Below are positions 15,831 through 25,104 of a stretch of 64,000 nt of DNA, in pieces. A program made the translations under genes and the position numbers. Source of the DNA: Sheuella amnicola (GTDB lineage: Bacteria; Pseudomonadota; Gammaproteobacteria; Burkholderiales; Burkholderiaceae_B); the NCBI RefSeq assembly GCF_010499255.1, contig NZ_JAAGRN010000003.1, forward strand, positions 124,001 through 188,000. Direction: 5' to 3'. The notes under the pieces were generated by a model. That model did no database searches, was not told the origin of the DNA, and saw only the letters and a program-made list of their open reading frames with translations. The first letter of the stretch is position 1. Each line of letters starts with the position of its first letter.

Positions 15831-17054
15831 TTATTTGCGCGATGCAACAATCACAGCATAATTGCCATCCTTAAAATAGCCAAACCGGAAAGTTAAGGGT
15901 TTAACATCATTGCGCTGAGCAAAGCCCTTCGCCAAATCTCCGTGGTAACTGGTGAACGCGTGATGGGCGACTACAAATTTCCCGTACAAAGCAACGTCAT
16001 ATGAGTTGATGAGGGAGCTGTATTTAATTCCCGTCTCATCTTGCACAATCAACGGAGCATTGTTAAGCACCTCATTGGCGATCAGACTAAAGTTATTGTT
16101 CTGCGGCAAATGCGAGGCGGCCTTGAACAATACCGGCTGCTTGGACTCGCGGCGAACAAACTCCAGATTTTCGGGAGACTTGGCGAAGCCCTCGTTCGAA
16201 AGATCGATTTTCAGATAGTCCAGAACAATATTTTTTCCATCTTTGCTGGCATTGAAACGAACAGAGCGCCATTTCTCCGAGTCGGGAGAAAGCTCCTCAA
16301 CCTCGCCATTAGGCAGAACCTGAATAGGCACGACGCGATCAACCCGAAAACCATGTAAGGTTAAAAAAGTTGATAAAAACGTACTGGCTCCGATTCTTGC
16401 CTGAGTGGAATACAAATATTTATCAAGGTATTCGGTCACAAAAAAACCGTGTGTGCCGTAGTGCTTCCAGGCGGAAGTCAATAAATCGAGATTAGGGTCA
16501 GTTGTCGTGGCGGTCAATGCAGCCAGGTCCAGCGGACGCCCCGCTGTCTGCATCGCGACCATGACGTAGCGTTTAGCATTCGGAAACAACTGATGAACCG
16601 TCGTGAAGTCCGGACCGGAAAACGGGTAAAACACCGTATCCGACGTCATCGGAACTTGCTGCTTGGCCCAGTCGCTCATAGGTACGCCGATCTTTTGGGT
16701 GTACAGATCCCAATTGGTTTTAACGGCATCCGCATATACAGGCCACTTAGCACTATTTTGCAGATTTTCGGGTAAGCCGGATGGGGGTTGCTTACCGGCC
16801 AGCAAATCGGCGATCTTTTGAGTGGGCGTAAGTTGTAGTTGAGGCGGTGAGTTGGGTGTCGTCGTGACAGTTGCGGTTGTAGTCGTATCTGATGAAGTGG
16901 CAGCGGGTATCGGCTTACTGTTAATCGCCGGAGTGGTCACCGCGCTTATCAGAAAAGATGTTGAATGATCCGCACCTTGAGACAAAGCCATGCCGCAAAA
17001 CAAAACACCACAGAGTCCGACGATGAGTCGGACAAAAATTTTCTGATCTTTCAC
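15831..17054 (-). CDS. Exported protein of unknown function
   Basis: A 407-residue protein with a signal peptide (basic start, hydrophobic core, cleavage near GMALSQG, residue 27). A low-complexity Thr/Ser/Pro linker (about residues 45-75) leads to a folded region of about 320 residues. The latter includes FYPFSGPDFTTVHQLFPNA, a stretch that reads like an enzyme core, and PNGEVEELSPDSEKW. I do not recognise a named domain. Absence of membrane segments suggests a periplasmic or outer-membrane-associated location. The gene is upstream of the NlpC/P60 hydrolase in the same direction. Two exact 14-base repeats lie about 50-80 bases before its start. Confidence 0.75.
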   Translation of the reverse strand: MKDQKIFVRLIVGLCGVLFCGMALSQGADHSTSFLISAVTTPAINSKPIPAATSSDTTTTATVTTTPNSPPQLQLTPTQKIADLLAGKQPPSGLPENLQNSAKWPVYADAVKTNWDLYTQKIGVPMSDWAKQQVPMTSDTVFYPFSGPDFTTVHQLFPNAKRYVMVAMQTAGRPLDLAALTATTTDPNLDLLTSAWKHYGTHGFFVTEYLDKYLYSTQARIGASTFLSTFLTLHGFRVDRVVPIQVLPNGEVEELSPDSEKWRSVRFNASKDGKNIVLDYLKIDLSNEGFAKSPENLEFVRRESKQPVLFKAASHLPQNNNFSLIANEVLNNAPLIVQDETGIKYSSLINSYDVALYGKFVVAHHAFTSYHGDLAKGFAQRNDVKPLTFRFGYFKDGNYAVIVASRK

Positions 17055-17101
17055 GTTGACTAATCCAACCCTAGATATTCTTTTAAAGCATCAAATTGGT
17101 G

Positions 17102-17135
17102 CGATTTTATCGTTTAAGGATCGATTTTATCGTTT
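17102..17135. repeat. Two exact 14-base direct repeats upstream of the exported protein gene
   Basis: CGATTTTATCGTTT occurs at 17102-17115 and again at 17122-17135 (20-base period). On the minus strand each copy contains TAAAAT, a possible -10. They lie 48-81 bases before the start of the exported protein gene, so they may be an operator pair or a duplicated promoter element. Confidence 0.45.
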
Positions 17136-17229
17136 TCGTGAAATATTGCTAAATTCGAGTTAGCACTTGCACGAATGGCAAGGAATCTTTGGAAACAAAC
17201 TTGCCGGAGAAAAAACATCAGAAAATGAA

Positions 17230-17253
17230 AAGGCCTCCATGACTGGAGGCCTT
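17230..17253 (-). terminator. Intrinsic terminator of tRNA-Arg
   Basis: A perfect 9-base stem (AAGGCCTCC / GGAGGCCTT) with a 6-base loop starts six bases past the tRNA 3' end. On the minus strand it is followed by TTTCATTTTC. This is a good rho-independent terminator for the tRNA transcript. Confidence 0.85.
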
Positions 17254-17258
17254 AAATT

Positions 17259-17335
17259 TGGCGCGCCCGAAGAGATTCGAACTCCTGACCCCTTGGTTCG
17301 TAGCCAAGTACTCTATCCAGCTGAGCTACGGGCGC
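17259..17335 (-). tRNA. tRNA-Arg (anticodon ACG)
   Basis: The minus strand folds as a complete 77-base tRNA. The acceptor stem is GCGCCCG/CGGGCGC with discriminator G and an encoded CCA. The D-arm reads GCTCAGCTGGATAGAG. The anticodon stem CTTGG/CCAAG encloses the loop CTACGAA with anticodon ACG, and the T-loop GTTCGAATC is normal. ACG (read as ICG) decodes CGU, CGC and CGA. A promoter and terminator flank it, so it is a single-gene unit. Confidence 0.97.
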
Positions 17336-17349
17336 TAAGTGAGAACGAA

Positions 17350-17379
17350 AGTATAGCATACATATTGACGCTCTTTCAA
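17350..17379 (-). promoter_or_regulatory. Sigma-70 promoter of tRNA-Arg
   Basis: On the minus strand TTGAAA (17374-17379) and TATACT (17350-17355) are separated by 18 bases. The -10 ends 14 bases before the tRNA 5' end, leaving a leader of only a few bases, as is normal for a tRNA transcript. Confidence 0.65.
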
Positions 17380-17399
17380 ACAGGCATCAGAAACATGAC

Positions 17400-18356
17400 T
17401 TATTTAAGGCTGTTGAGTACCTTCAAACAGGCCTTGAACACGTCATTTACGGCCACATGGCCGATTTCTGTGGTGCCGTCAGCCGGAATGACATCCTCAC
17501 TGGTTTCACGCGCCCAAAACCATTCGCGATTGGGTTCGTGAAATACGCCGACATAAGGCTTGCCCGAAAATTGTGCCAAATGCGAAGGGCCGCAATCGTT
17601 CGCAACAATCAAACGGGCTTGCATCACTGCTTTGGAAATCTCGAAAATAGGCTGCGTCATCAGGAAAACAAAATCGTCACGCCCCAGACTCTGTAACCAA
17701 GCGTATTCCCCTGCCTCGTCAGGACCAAGCACGAAGCAAAATTTCGGCGCAACCGTCCACGCTTTATTCTCAATGAGTTTGATCTTCAGGGCATCGGCTA
17801 GTTCAACATATTTTTGAATGGGCCAACGCTTCCAGTCCCCTGCTCCGCCACCGGGCATCAAGACGACATCGGCCGGGGCAACAACTGATTGCGCTAAATG
17901 GGCTAATGCGCAAATCGCATTTCTGGCGGCATTTGCCGGATCAAAATCGCGATACGCCGCCAACACTCTTAGATTTCCCAACCCCATGTACTCGCCAAAG
18001 TTTTTAGGATGAGAATGCGTCCACACAAAATCGGTAATGCGACGATTCTTGAACCCTAGCCGAATACGTGGTCTTTTAAGCAATGCTGCCACACCGTATT
18101 TATCGCTCGCAAAATGCAGAACTATCAGCAGATCGTCTTGCCTTCGCATGGCCGCAAACACTTCACCCAAACTATTCGCGCGCACGAACTCATCCACCCA
18201 AGGTAGGGACAGATAGTGTTTGCCTACATCGTCCTGAGCAACTACGCGCAAATGACAATCCGGCCAGAACTGCTTGATTTGATATAGCAGCGGATAGGAC
18301 ACGATCTGTGTCCCCAGAAACTTCATGCTGCGTATAAAAACGACGACCTGTTTCAT
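17400..18356 (-). CDS. Glycosyltransferase family 9 protein (heptosyltransferase-like)
   Basis: A 318-residue GT-B enzyme of the ADP-heptose:LPS heptosyltransferase family. The N-terminal domain opens VVVFIRSMKFLGTQIVSYPL. The C-terminal domain has the donor-site block ARLIVANDCGPSHLAQFSGKP, where the family normally shows D-G-G-x-x-H or D-S-G-x-x-H. The central VVLMPGGGAGDWKRWP block is also typical. It probably adds a heptose or other sugar to the lipopolysaccharide core at the inner face of the membrane. It follows feoB after a 9-base gap on the same strand and may be transcribed with it, though a functional link to iron is not evident. Confidence 0.85.
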   Translation of the reverse strand: MKQVVVFIRSMKFLGTQIVSYPLLYQIKQFWPDCHLRVVAQDDVGKHYLSLPWVDEFVRANSLGEVFAAMRRQDDLLIVLHFASDKYGVAALLKRPRIRLGFKNRRITDFVWTHSHPKNFGEYMGLGNLRVLAAYRDFDPANAARNAICALAHLAQSVVAPADVVLMPGGGAGDWKRWPIQKYVELADALKIKLIENKAWTVAPKFCFVLGPDEAGEYAWLQSLGRDDFVFLMTQPIFEISKAVMQARLIVANDCGPSHLAQFSGKPYVGVFHEPNREWFWARETSEDVIPADGTTEIGHVAVNDVFKACLKVLNSLK

Positions 18357-18365
18357 GCCAAGAGC

Positions 18366-20255
18366 TTACAACAAGGCCAGTGAAATCCGGTAAGTGACAA
18401 ATGCCGCCAGATACGCCAAAGCAAACAAATAGGTCACGCTGATCAGCGGAATTTTCCAGCCACCTGATTCGCGCTTGATAGTTGCCAGAGTGGAAAGGCA
18501 TTGCGGTGCAAAAACATACCAGGCAAGCAGAGCCAGTGCAGTCGGCAATCCCCACTGCTGTGCAATGACAGGGGCCAGGGTATCGGCGCCCGCCGGCCCG
18601 GTTGCCGATAACGCATAAACAGTTCCGAGCGCACTGATCGCGACTTCGCGCGCAGCCATGCCGGGAATCAGTGCGATCGAAATTTGCCAGTTGAATCCGA
18701 TGGGCGCAAGCACAACAGCCAAAGCTTTACCCATCATTCCGGCAAAACTATATTCGATTGCCGCACCGGTCGCACCTTCCGGGGCCCCCGGAAAACTAGC
18801 CAGAAACCACAGGGCAAGGGTCATCACCATGATCACGCCACCGACTCGCTTCATGAAAAGTCGCGCCCGTTGCCATAGACCGATTGCGATATTAAGGGGA
18901 TTAGGGATGCGATAAGTTGGCAACTCCATCATCAATGGACGAATCTGGCGACCTGATTCGGTAAATCTTTTCAGTGCCCAGGCAACGGCCATGGCCCCCA
19001 CTATGCCCGCAACATATAGGGAAAACATCACGATGCCCTGCAACTCCAGCGCACCCCATACGATTCGCTGCGGAATGAACGCAGCGATGAGTAAAGCGTA
19101 AACAGGAAGCCTGGCCGAGCAAGTCATCAAGGGCGCAATCAGCATGGTTACCGTTCTGTCTCTTGAATTAGGAATCGTACGTGTTGCAATGATTCCAGGT
19201 ATTGCACAAGCAAAACTTGACAGCAAGGGAATGAACGAACGACCCGACAAACCGACAGTCCCCATGAGTCGATCCAGCAAATATGCGGCACGGGGTAGAT
19301 AACCCGACTCTTCGAGCGCCAGAATGAATCCGAAGAGAATCAGAATTTGCGGCAAAAACACGACCACGGCTCCCACGCCAGCGATTACGCCGTCGACAAT
19401 CAGGCTGCGTATCCATGAATCCGGCATGGTGTCGACAATCTGCTGAGACAACCAGAGAGTCCCCTCCTTGATCCACTCCATGGGAATCGCCGCCATACTG
19501 AACATAGCCTGAAAGATCACAAACAACAGCACGACGAGGATCGCAGGTCCGGCAACGGGATGCAGCAAAACACGATCCAATTTTTCGCTTTTGAGGTCCG
19601 GAGTAACGTGATCAAGATCCAGATGCTTCAGGATGCTTTGCACTCTTTCGTGATCCATGTGAATCAGATCAGGCTCGGTTTCATCCGCAATGTGGGGATC
19701 GACAATATGCTTCCAGCTATCGGGCTGATCCAGCGCTATGCGAAGCGGCTCATCTCCTTGCGCCTCGACAGCAACGGTTGACACCACAGGCACACCGAGT
19801 TCTTCGGACAAAGCGATTTCATCGATGTGAATCCCGCGCGCGCGCGCTTCATCGGACATGTTCAACGTGACGATAAACGGGATATTCAGTCGTTGAACTG
19901 CCAATACCAATCTCAAGCTGCGTCGCAAGTTGGTCGCATCCACCACGCATACGACCAAATCAGGTTTTTTTTCTCCAACGGCGCGACCAGCCAACACATC
20001 GCAAGTGACCCGCTCGTCCAAAGATCGCGGATATAAACTATACGTACCCGGCAAGTCCAGTATGCGTAACGTCTTGCCCTTGGGTGTTATCAAGCGTCCT
20101 TCTTTGCGCTCTACAGTCACGCCGGCATAGTTGGCCACTTTCTGGCGGCTACCGGTTAAACGATTGAATAACGCAGTTTTGCCGCAATTGGGGTTACCGA
20201 CCAAAGCGACGAGCGGACCGGTAGGATGAAAATAAACTCTCGCCTGCTCAACCAT
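18366..20255 (-). CDS. feoB: Ferrous iron transporter FeoB
   Basis: A 629-residue protein with an N-terminal GTPase domain and a membrane domain. The G motifs are visible: G1 GNPNCGKT (residues 21-28), G2 region NYAGVTVE, G3 DLPGTYS and G4 NMSD. Several membrane helices follow in the C-terminal half, including the two Gate motifs typical of FeoB. It imports Fe2+ across the inner membrane. Length fits the shorter FeoB class, without the long C-terminal extension of Escherichia coli FeoB. It overlaps feoA by eight bases, and there is no feoC. Expression is probably Fur-controlled through the site at 20574-20592. Confidence 0.96.
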   Translation of the reverse strand: MVEQARVYFHPTGPLVALVGNPNCGKTALFNRLTGSRQKVANYAGVTVERKEGRLITPKGKTLRILDLPGTYSLYPRSLDERVTCDVLAGRAVGEKKPDLVVCVVDATNLRRSLRLVLAVQRLNIPFIVTLNMSDEARARGIHIDEIALSEELGVPVVSTVAVEAQGDEPLRIALDQPDSWKHIVDPHIADETEPDLIHMDHERVQSILKHLDLDHVTPDLKSEKLDRVLLHPVAGPAILVVLLFVIFQAMFSMAAIPMEWIKEGTLWLSQQIVDTMPDSWIRSLIVDGVIAGVGAVVVFLPQILILFGFILALEESGYLPRAAYLLDRLMGTVGLSGRSFIPLLSSFACAIPGIIATRTIPNSRDRTVTMLIAPLMTCSARLPVYALLIAAFIPQRIVWGALELQGIVMFSLYVAGIVGAMAVAWALKRFTESGRQIRPLMMELPTYRIPNPLNIAIGLWQRARLFMKRVGGVIMVMTLALWFLASFPGAPEGATGAAIEYSFAGMMGKALAVVLAPIGFNWQISIALIPGMAAREVAISALGTVYALSATGPAGADTLAPVIAQQWGLPTALALLAWYVFAPQCLSTLATIKRESGGWKIPLISVTYLFALAYLAAFVTYRISLALL

Positions 20256-20499
20256 GCGTATCCTCTAGCTCAACTTCGACGCAAGCGGCTTCCGCAGATC
20301 GGAGTGCGAACGTCGACATACCAATTCGCACGACAAGCGGGTCGGCCCCTGGCATGGCTCGCCTTAACAAGACGATTTGCTCTCCGGGCATAAACCCAAG
20401 CTCGTTTAACTGGCGATCACATTCAGGCATTGCCTGACTGTGACGCACGGCGACAATACGATATGCCTGACCAATTTTGGCTTGATGAAGCTGTTGCAT
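20248..20499 (-). CDS. feoA: FeoA, small SH3-like ferrous iron transport protein
   Basis: An 83-residue protein from ATG 20499 (MQQLHQAKIG). A TTG at 20535 would add 12 residues not expected for the family. The FeoA SH3-like core is seen in RQLNELGFMPGEQIVLLRRA and PLVVRIGMSTFALRSAEA. FeoA acts with FeoB at the cytoplasmic face in Fe2+ uptake. It is the first gene of the feoAB unit, with a Fur-box-like site about 75 bases upstream. Confidence 0.92.
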   Translation of the reverse strand: MQQLHQAKIGQAYRIVAVRHSQAMPECDRQLNELGFMPGEQIVLLRRAMPGADPLVVRIGMSTFALRSAEAACVEVELEDTHG

Positions 20500-20573
20500 G
20501 AATGGAAGATAAAAACACTGGAAATTCGTTCGCAAGATTGCACGGGATCATAAACGACAGGATTAATCTAAAC

Positions 20574-20592
20574 GATAATCATTCTTATTATA
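20574..20592 (-). promoter_or_regulatory. Fur-box-like operator of feoAB
   Basis: GATAATCATTCTTATTATA matches 14 of 19 positions of the Escherichia coli Fur consensus (GATAATGATAATCATTATC). On the minus strand the same bases include TATAAT (20587-20592), a perfect -10 for feoA. Fur bound to iron would cover the promoter and shut feoAB off. Confidence 0.7.
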
Positions 20593-20640
20593 GTGCCAAT
20601 ATCCATTTTTTATGATGGTGCGCCGCAGAGCAGGCCCCTC

Positions 20641-21993
20641 TCAGGCTTTTCCCCACGGCGTGAACTTGATGGCCGCTGCAGTCGAAATGCCATACACAAA
20701 CATAGCTGAGGCAATCAACCAATAGAAATCAGACGCCCCTGCTCCGGCATTGATCAGCCAAGTCCCTACTCCTGCCACCAAAACCAATCTTATTGTTCCG
20801 GCAAGAACCGGGCCCAACACTTTGCCTGACCCTTGAGAGGCGAAATAAAGCGTCAACCCAAAACCAAAAAATGGAAATGCCGGACCAACGATATGCAAAT
20901 ACTGCCTAGCATATGTAAGGATGTTTTCATCAGAGGTAAACAGCGGCCCCCACAAGTCAGGAGCAATCGCGAATAATCCGCCAATTAACGCAAGATTAAA
21001 GGCCGATACGCAACCCGCCGTCCAGGCGACTCGCCGCGCACGGACAACATTGCCGGCACCGATTGCCATACCGACCATGGGCACCGAAGCCACTCCGATA
21101 CCGAATGAAATCGGGATCAATAAAAATTCGAGTCGCTGACCTATTCCGTATCCCGCTAACGGCAAAACGCCGAGTCTGGCAATCAATCCGGTAAAAATCA
21201 GTATGGCCAGTACAGACTGAACAGGCGACAAGCATGCGAGTGCGCCCACTTTCAAAATATCAAAAAACATTTCACGCTGAAAACTCACGCCACGCAAACG
21301 CAACTTCAGGCGACCTTTGCCGGATAAGAGGTACCAGAGGAAAAACAAAACGCATGCAGCTATTGCGAGGATTTGTCCCACCGCAACTCCAACCATCCCA
21401 TACGACGGGATAGGGCCCAGCCCCAAACCCAGTATGCCTCCAAGAAGGATTTGCAATAATGCGGCCGCAAAAATTCCAAAAGAAGGAATCACCATGTTGC
21501 CCGTGCCTCGCAAAATGGAAGCAAGCGTATTACCCAGCCACAAAACAAAAGCGCCACAGAACAACACATTTGAATACCGCACCGCTTCGGCAAGCACGGC
21601 ACCACTGCCGCCGAGCCATTGATAAAAAACAGGGCCGAAGGCAAGGAATATCAATGAATAAATCGTCCCGGCACAAGCTCCTATCGTAATCGCGTGGACC
21701 GCAAGCGCATTCGCGCGCTCGGTATTGGATGCGCCTAATGCTCGACTGATTGCCGAAGAAACAGCGCCTCCCATCGCGCCTGATGACATCATCTGGGTCA
21801 GCATGGCAAAAGGAAAAACCAGTGCAATCGCTGCAAGAGGTGTCGTACCCAAGCGCCCGATGTAATAGGTTTCGGTTATGCCCACTAGAACCTGCATCAC
21901 CAAAGCAAGCACATTGGGCACAGCTAGCCGGAGCAATGTCGATAGAATCGGACCGGTTTGCAGTCTCTGAATATCTGAGGAAATAGGCTTCAC
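20641..21993 (-). CDS. MATE family efflux transporter
   Basis: A 450-residue protein with about twelve membrane helices in two repeated halves. The N-terminal half shows VPNVLALVMQVLVGITETYYIGRLG and PLAAIALVFP, the usual NorM/DinF-like opening. The second half has PIAFGIGVASVPMVG-like blocks near residue 300. Such proteins export cationic drugs or metabolites using Na+ or H+ gradients. The gene stands alone between feoAB and the secretion operon, on the same strand. The substrate is not predictable. The 95 bases upstream (21994-22088) hold no element I can support. Confidence 0.9.
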   Translation of the reverse strand: MKPISSDIQRLQTGPILSTLLRLAVPNVLALVMQVLVGITETYYIGRLGTTPLAAIALVFPFAMLTQMMSSGAMGGAVSSAISRALGASNTERANALAVHAITIGACAGTIYSLIFLAFGPVFYQWLGGSGAVLAEAVRYSNVLFCGAFVLWLGNTLASILRGTGNMVIPSFGIFAAALLQILLGGILGLGLGPIPSYGMVGVAVGQILAIAACVLFFLWYLLSGKGRLKLRLRGVSFQREMFFDILKVGALACLSPVQSVLAILIFTGLIARLGVLPLAGYGIGQRLEFLLIPISFGIGVASVPMVGMAIGAGNVVRARRVAWTAGCVSAFNLALIGGLFAIAPDLWGPLFTSDENILTYARQYLHIVGPAFPFFGFGLTLYFASQGSGKVLGPVLAGTIRLVLVAGVGTWLINAGAGASDFYWLIASAMFVYGISTAAAIKFTPWGKA

Positions 21994-22088
21994 CTGTGCG
22001 GTTGTCTCTTGGCGAGCTTGGAGGTTCTTTTTATCTCAACTCACTTTAGCACAGGGCGAACTCGTATTCTTCGATGTAAATCAGGTCA

Positions 22089-23315
22089 TCAACGCTCGGT
22101 TAATGCCTGCGTTACCGATTGCAATGGCCTGAAAAGATATTCCAGAACGGTTTTTTGACCGGTTTTAATTTCAATCGTCGCAGTCATCCCGGGCTTGGGT
22201 TTAAGGATCAAGCCTTGTCTTTTGGACTCTTCATTCGCGATACTGATCAAAAGCCTGTAGTACCCCTCGTCCAAGTCGACGGAATTGGCGAGTGGTTTTC
22301 TCTGCTTGTTTTCATCCTGCATCGTGTCAGGACTAATGTGCTCCAGCGTTCCATGCAGTCCCCCGAACCGATTGAACTCATAGGCGGTCAATTTGATCAC
22401 GACAGGTTGTCCGACATGCAAAAACGCGATTTCGGAAGGTTTCACAAAGGCTTCCACCAGCATAGAAGTGTCATCCGGAATAATTTCCAGAATGCTTTGT
22501 CCCGCCTGAATCACGCCACCAATAGTGACAACATGAATATTCTTGACCACTCCTTTCATCGGCGCACGAATGACTGACTTCTTGAAAGTATCCTCTCGAC
22601 CCAGAACAGTCTGTCTGGTTTGCGCCAACTCCGACTCCACTTTGATCAATTCATTGTTTGCATCGGTGACATAGCGATTTTTACGATCTGCGAGTTGTGA
22701 CTTTAAATCACCCTGCTGACGCCTTAATCTGAGCAACTCAACCTCTGATAACAACCCTTTGCTCACCATCGGGGCAGTTAATGAAATCTCCCGCCCGATC
22801 GCTTGAAGAGATTGCGTCAGTGCCGCCACTTGCTCATTCAGTGCATGCTGACGCGCCAAATATGCACGTTGCTCACGATCTTGCAATGCGATTTCATCTT
22901 TCAACTCATCGGAAAAGGATAATGGCAACCCATATGCCTCGGCACGCAACCTTGCTGCCTGTGCCGACAGGGATAGCAACTTTTCACGCGCCTCTCTGTA
23001 CACGGGACCGGATCGCGCATCATCGATCCTGAGCAGAATCTGATCCTTTTCAACTATATCCCCTTCCCTGACAAGTAGTTCGGCAAGCACACCCGCATCC
23101 AGGCTTTGAATCACTTGTTCCCGATGTACGGGAATCACTTTTCCCTGGCCTCGAGTGATTTCCTCGAGTTCAAACACACTTGCCCATACAAGCGCCGCAA
23201 CAACAGCTAACGTTGTTGTCCAAACCAGATATCGCAAAGCGCGACGCTCATCGATTTCGGATGCAAGACTACGTTCATCTGCAAGGCCTTTTCTCCCAGA
23301 ATTAACTTTGCTCAT
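22089..23315 (-). CDS. Type I secretion membrane fusion protein (HlyD/LapC family)
   Basis: A 408-residue periplasmic adaptor. A short cytoplasmic N-terminus and one membrane helix (about residues 30-50) lead to a barrel-sandwich start (GQGKVIPVHREQVIQSLDAGVL), a long coiled-coil region (about residues 100-245, rich in Leu/Glu/Gln/Arg) and the second half-motif (VIRAPMKGVVKNIHVVTIGGVI). It would bridge the ABC transporter and the TolC-like channel. Its start overlaps the ABC gene stop by four bases (ATGA). It is the last gene of the four-gene operon. Confidence 0.93.
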   Translation of the reverse strand: MSKVNSGRKGLADERSLASEIDERRALRYLVWTTTLAVVAALVWASVFELEEITRGQGKVIPVHREQVIQSLDAGVLAELLVREGDIVEKDQILLRIDDARSGPVYREAREKLLSLSAQAARLRAEAYGLPLSFSDELKDEIALQDREQRAYLARQHALNEQVAALTQSLQAIGREISLTAPMVSKGLLSEVELLRLRRQQGDLKSQLADRKNRYVTDANNELIKVESELAQTRQTVLGREDTFKKSVIRAPMKGVVKNIHVVTIGGVIQAGQSILEIIPDDTSMLVEAFVKPSEIAFLHVGQPVVIKLTAYEFNRFGGLHGTLEHISPDTMQDENKQRKPLANSVDLDEGYYRLLISIANEESKRQGLILKPKPGMTATIEIKTGQKTVLEYLFRPLQSVTQALTER

Positions 23316-25102
23316 TTTTCATCCTGCCCAGTCTGCGCTTGAGCTTTCTTGCGAGCGATTTGCTCACCACGGGCAAGTTGCTGCATGATGGCCTCGCGCG
23401 TCCCTTGCGCGATACAGGATCCTCGATCGAATACAGCCACACGCTCTGTCAGATAAAGCAATTCAAGCCGATGCGTCGCCAACATAAGTGTGCGCCCTTC
23501 CAGCCAAGGCTTCAGCACTTCTATCACACGCATCTCTGTACTTTTATCCATGTTGGAGGTTGGTTCATCCATAAAAACATAGATGGGATTGCGAACCATC
23601 ATCCGAGCAATAGCGATCAACTGACGCTGGCCACCGGATAATCCCCCACCGGCTTCGGTCAATGGCATATCCAAGCCCATGGGATGCGACTCAATCAGTT
23701 CGTATAGATCCAGACTTTTCAAAACATCGATAAGTTGAGTGTCCGAAATCGATTGATCGGACAACTTGAGATTGTCCCGCAAAGAGCCTCTAAACAATTG
23801 GGGATCCTGGCCAACATATCCTATGTTCGCACGCATGCTGGAAGGATCGATTTGACGATAATCAATTCCATCGACTTGAACGCTCCCGCTGGTAGGAGAA
23901 TACAATCCGGCCATTACACGCAAAAAAGTACTCTTGCCGCTGCCAATTTTTCCAAGCAAAGCAATATGCTCACCGCGTTCGATCCCTATTGATACGCTCT
24001 GCAGTACACGACGGGCATTTGCTCCAGGATAGGAAAATTCAACTGCATCAGCCGCAATTCTGCCACTGAAGCGTTCAGGCTGAATGTATTGCCTTCCCTT
24101 TTGGATATCGCTGGGACGTTGCATGAGTATGTCGAGCGTCTCCAAAGATGAGCGCGCCTGTTGATAGCGAGACGCCAAGGACATGATGTTGCCCAAAGGC
24201 GCAATGGCCCTGCCGGTCAGAATGACGCACGCAATCAAGCCACCCAATGTCAAGGTATTAGCCGATATCATGTATACGCCCCATACCACCATCGCAACAC
24301 TGGCCAATTGCTGACAAGCCGCCGTCAACCCCATCACTAAATTGGTGACTGACCTGGACTTTTTGTATGACTCAGCTGCAGCTAGATTCGACTTTTCCCA
24401 GCGATCCTGCAGATAGGATTCGGCGTGATGGGCCTTTAGCAGCTCGAGATTGAGAATCGATTCAACCAATACGCTCTGGCGATCGCCCGACTCTTTCATT
24501 CCCGATCGCATGGACTTCATCAACGGACGTTGAGATATGAATCCGATCAAGATCAATATCGGAATTAGCACAACCGGAACCCAGACAAGTGGCCCCCCTA
24601 CTATCCCGATCAATATCAGGAACAGCAGCGTAAAAGGAATATCCGCGACCAAAACAAGCGACGCAGACGAGAAGAAATCCCTCAATGCATGAAAATCCCG
24701 CATGGTACTGGCGAATATTCCAATCGATTGCGGTCGATGCTCCAATTTGATCGCCATGATTTCCCGCAACAACGTGGCGTTGATCGCTAAATCGGCTTTT
24801 TTACCGCCAAGATCGACCAAGCGTGCTTTCACCCAACGCATCATGAACTCTAGCAATATCGCCACCACAGTGCCGATCGCGAGCGTCCAAAGCGACATGA
24901 ATGCTTGCGCAGGCACGACTCTGTCGTAGACATTCATGGTGAAAAAAACCGATGCCAACGTCAGAATGTTCGCAACGACTGTTGCAACCATCGATTCAAA
25001 GTAGAACGAACGAAATTTCCAAAGCGTTCCCCAAAACCAGTCAAGGGATCTGCTCGATACGCTATCCGTATTATTCAAACTGTTTTGATCGTGATTGGAC
25101 AT
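23312..25102 (-). CDS. Type I secretion ABC transporter (LapB/HlyB family, without peptidase-like domain)
   Basis: A 596-residue fused membrane and ATPase protein. Six membrane helices (about residues 35-310) are followed by an ATPase with Walker A GKIGSGKST, signature LSGGQRQLIAIARMM, Walker B YVFMDEPTS and the switch His in ATHR. It powers one-step export of a protein from cytoplasm to outside. It begins close to the first membrane helix, so the N-terminal C39 or C39-like domain present in LapB and HlyB (about 120-150 residues) is missing. A clear start (ATG 25102, two bases after the TolC-like stop) argues that this is real and not a sequencing gap. Confidence 0.92.
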   Translation of the reverse strand: MSNHDQNSLNNTDSVSSRSLDWFWGTLWKFRSFYFESMVATVVANILTLASVFFTMNVYDRVVPAQAFMSLWTLAIGTVVAILLEFMMRWVKARLVDLGGKKADLAINATLLREIMAIKLEHRPQSIGIFASTMRDFHALRDFFSSASLVLVADIPFTLLFLILIGIVGGPLVWVPVVLIPILILIGFISQRPLMKSMRSGMKESGDRQSVLVESILNLELLKAHHAESYLQDRWEKSNLAAAESYKKSRSVTNLVMGLTAACQQLASVAMVVWGVYMISANTLTLGGLIACVILTGRAIAPLGNIMSLASRYQQARSSLETLDILMQRPSDIQKGRQYIQPERFSGRIAADAVEFSYPGANARRVLQSVSIGIERGEHIALLGKIGSGKSTFLRVMAGLYSPTSGSVQVDGIDYRQIDPSSMRANIGYVGQDPQLFRGSLRDNLKLSDQSISDTQLIDVLKSLDLYELIESHPMGLDMPLTEAGGGLSGGQRQLIAIARMMVRNPIYVFMDEPTSNMDKSTEMRVIEVLKPWLEGRTLMLATHRLELLYLTERVAVFDRGSCIAQGTREAIMQQLARGEQIARKKAQAQTGQDEK

Positions 25103-25104
25103 GA

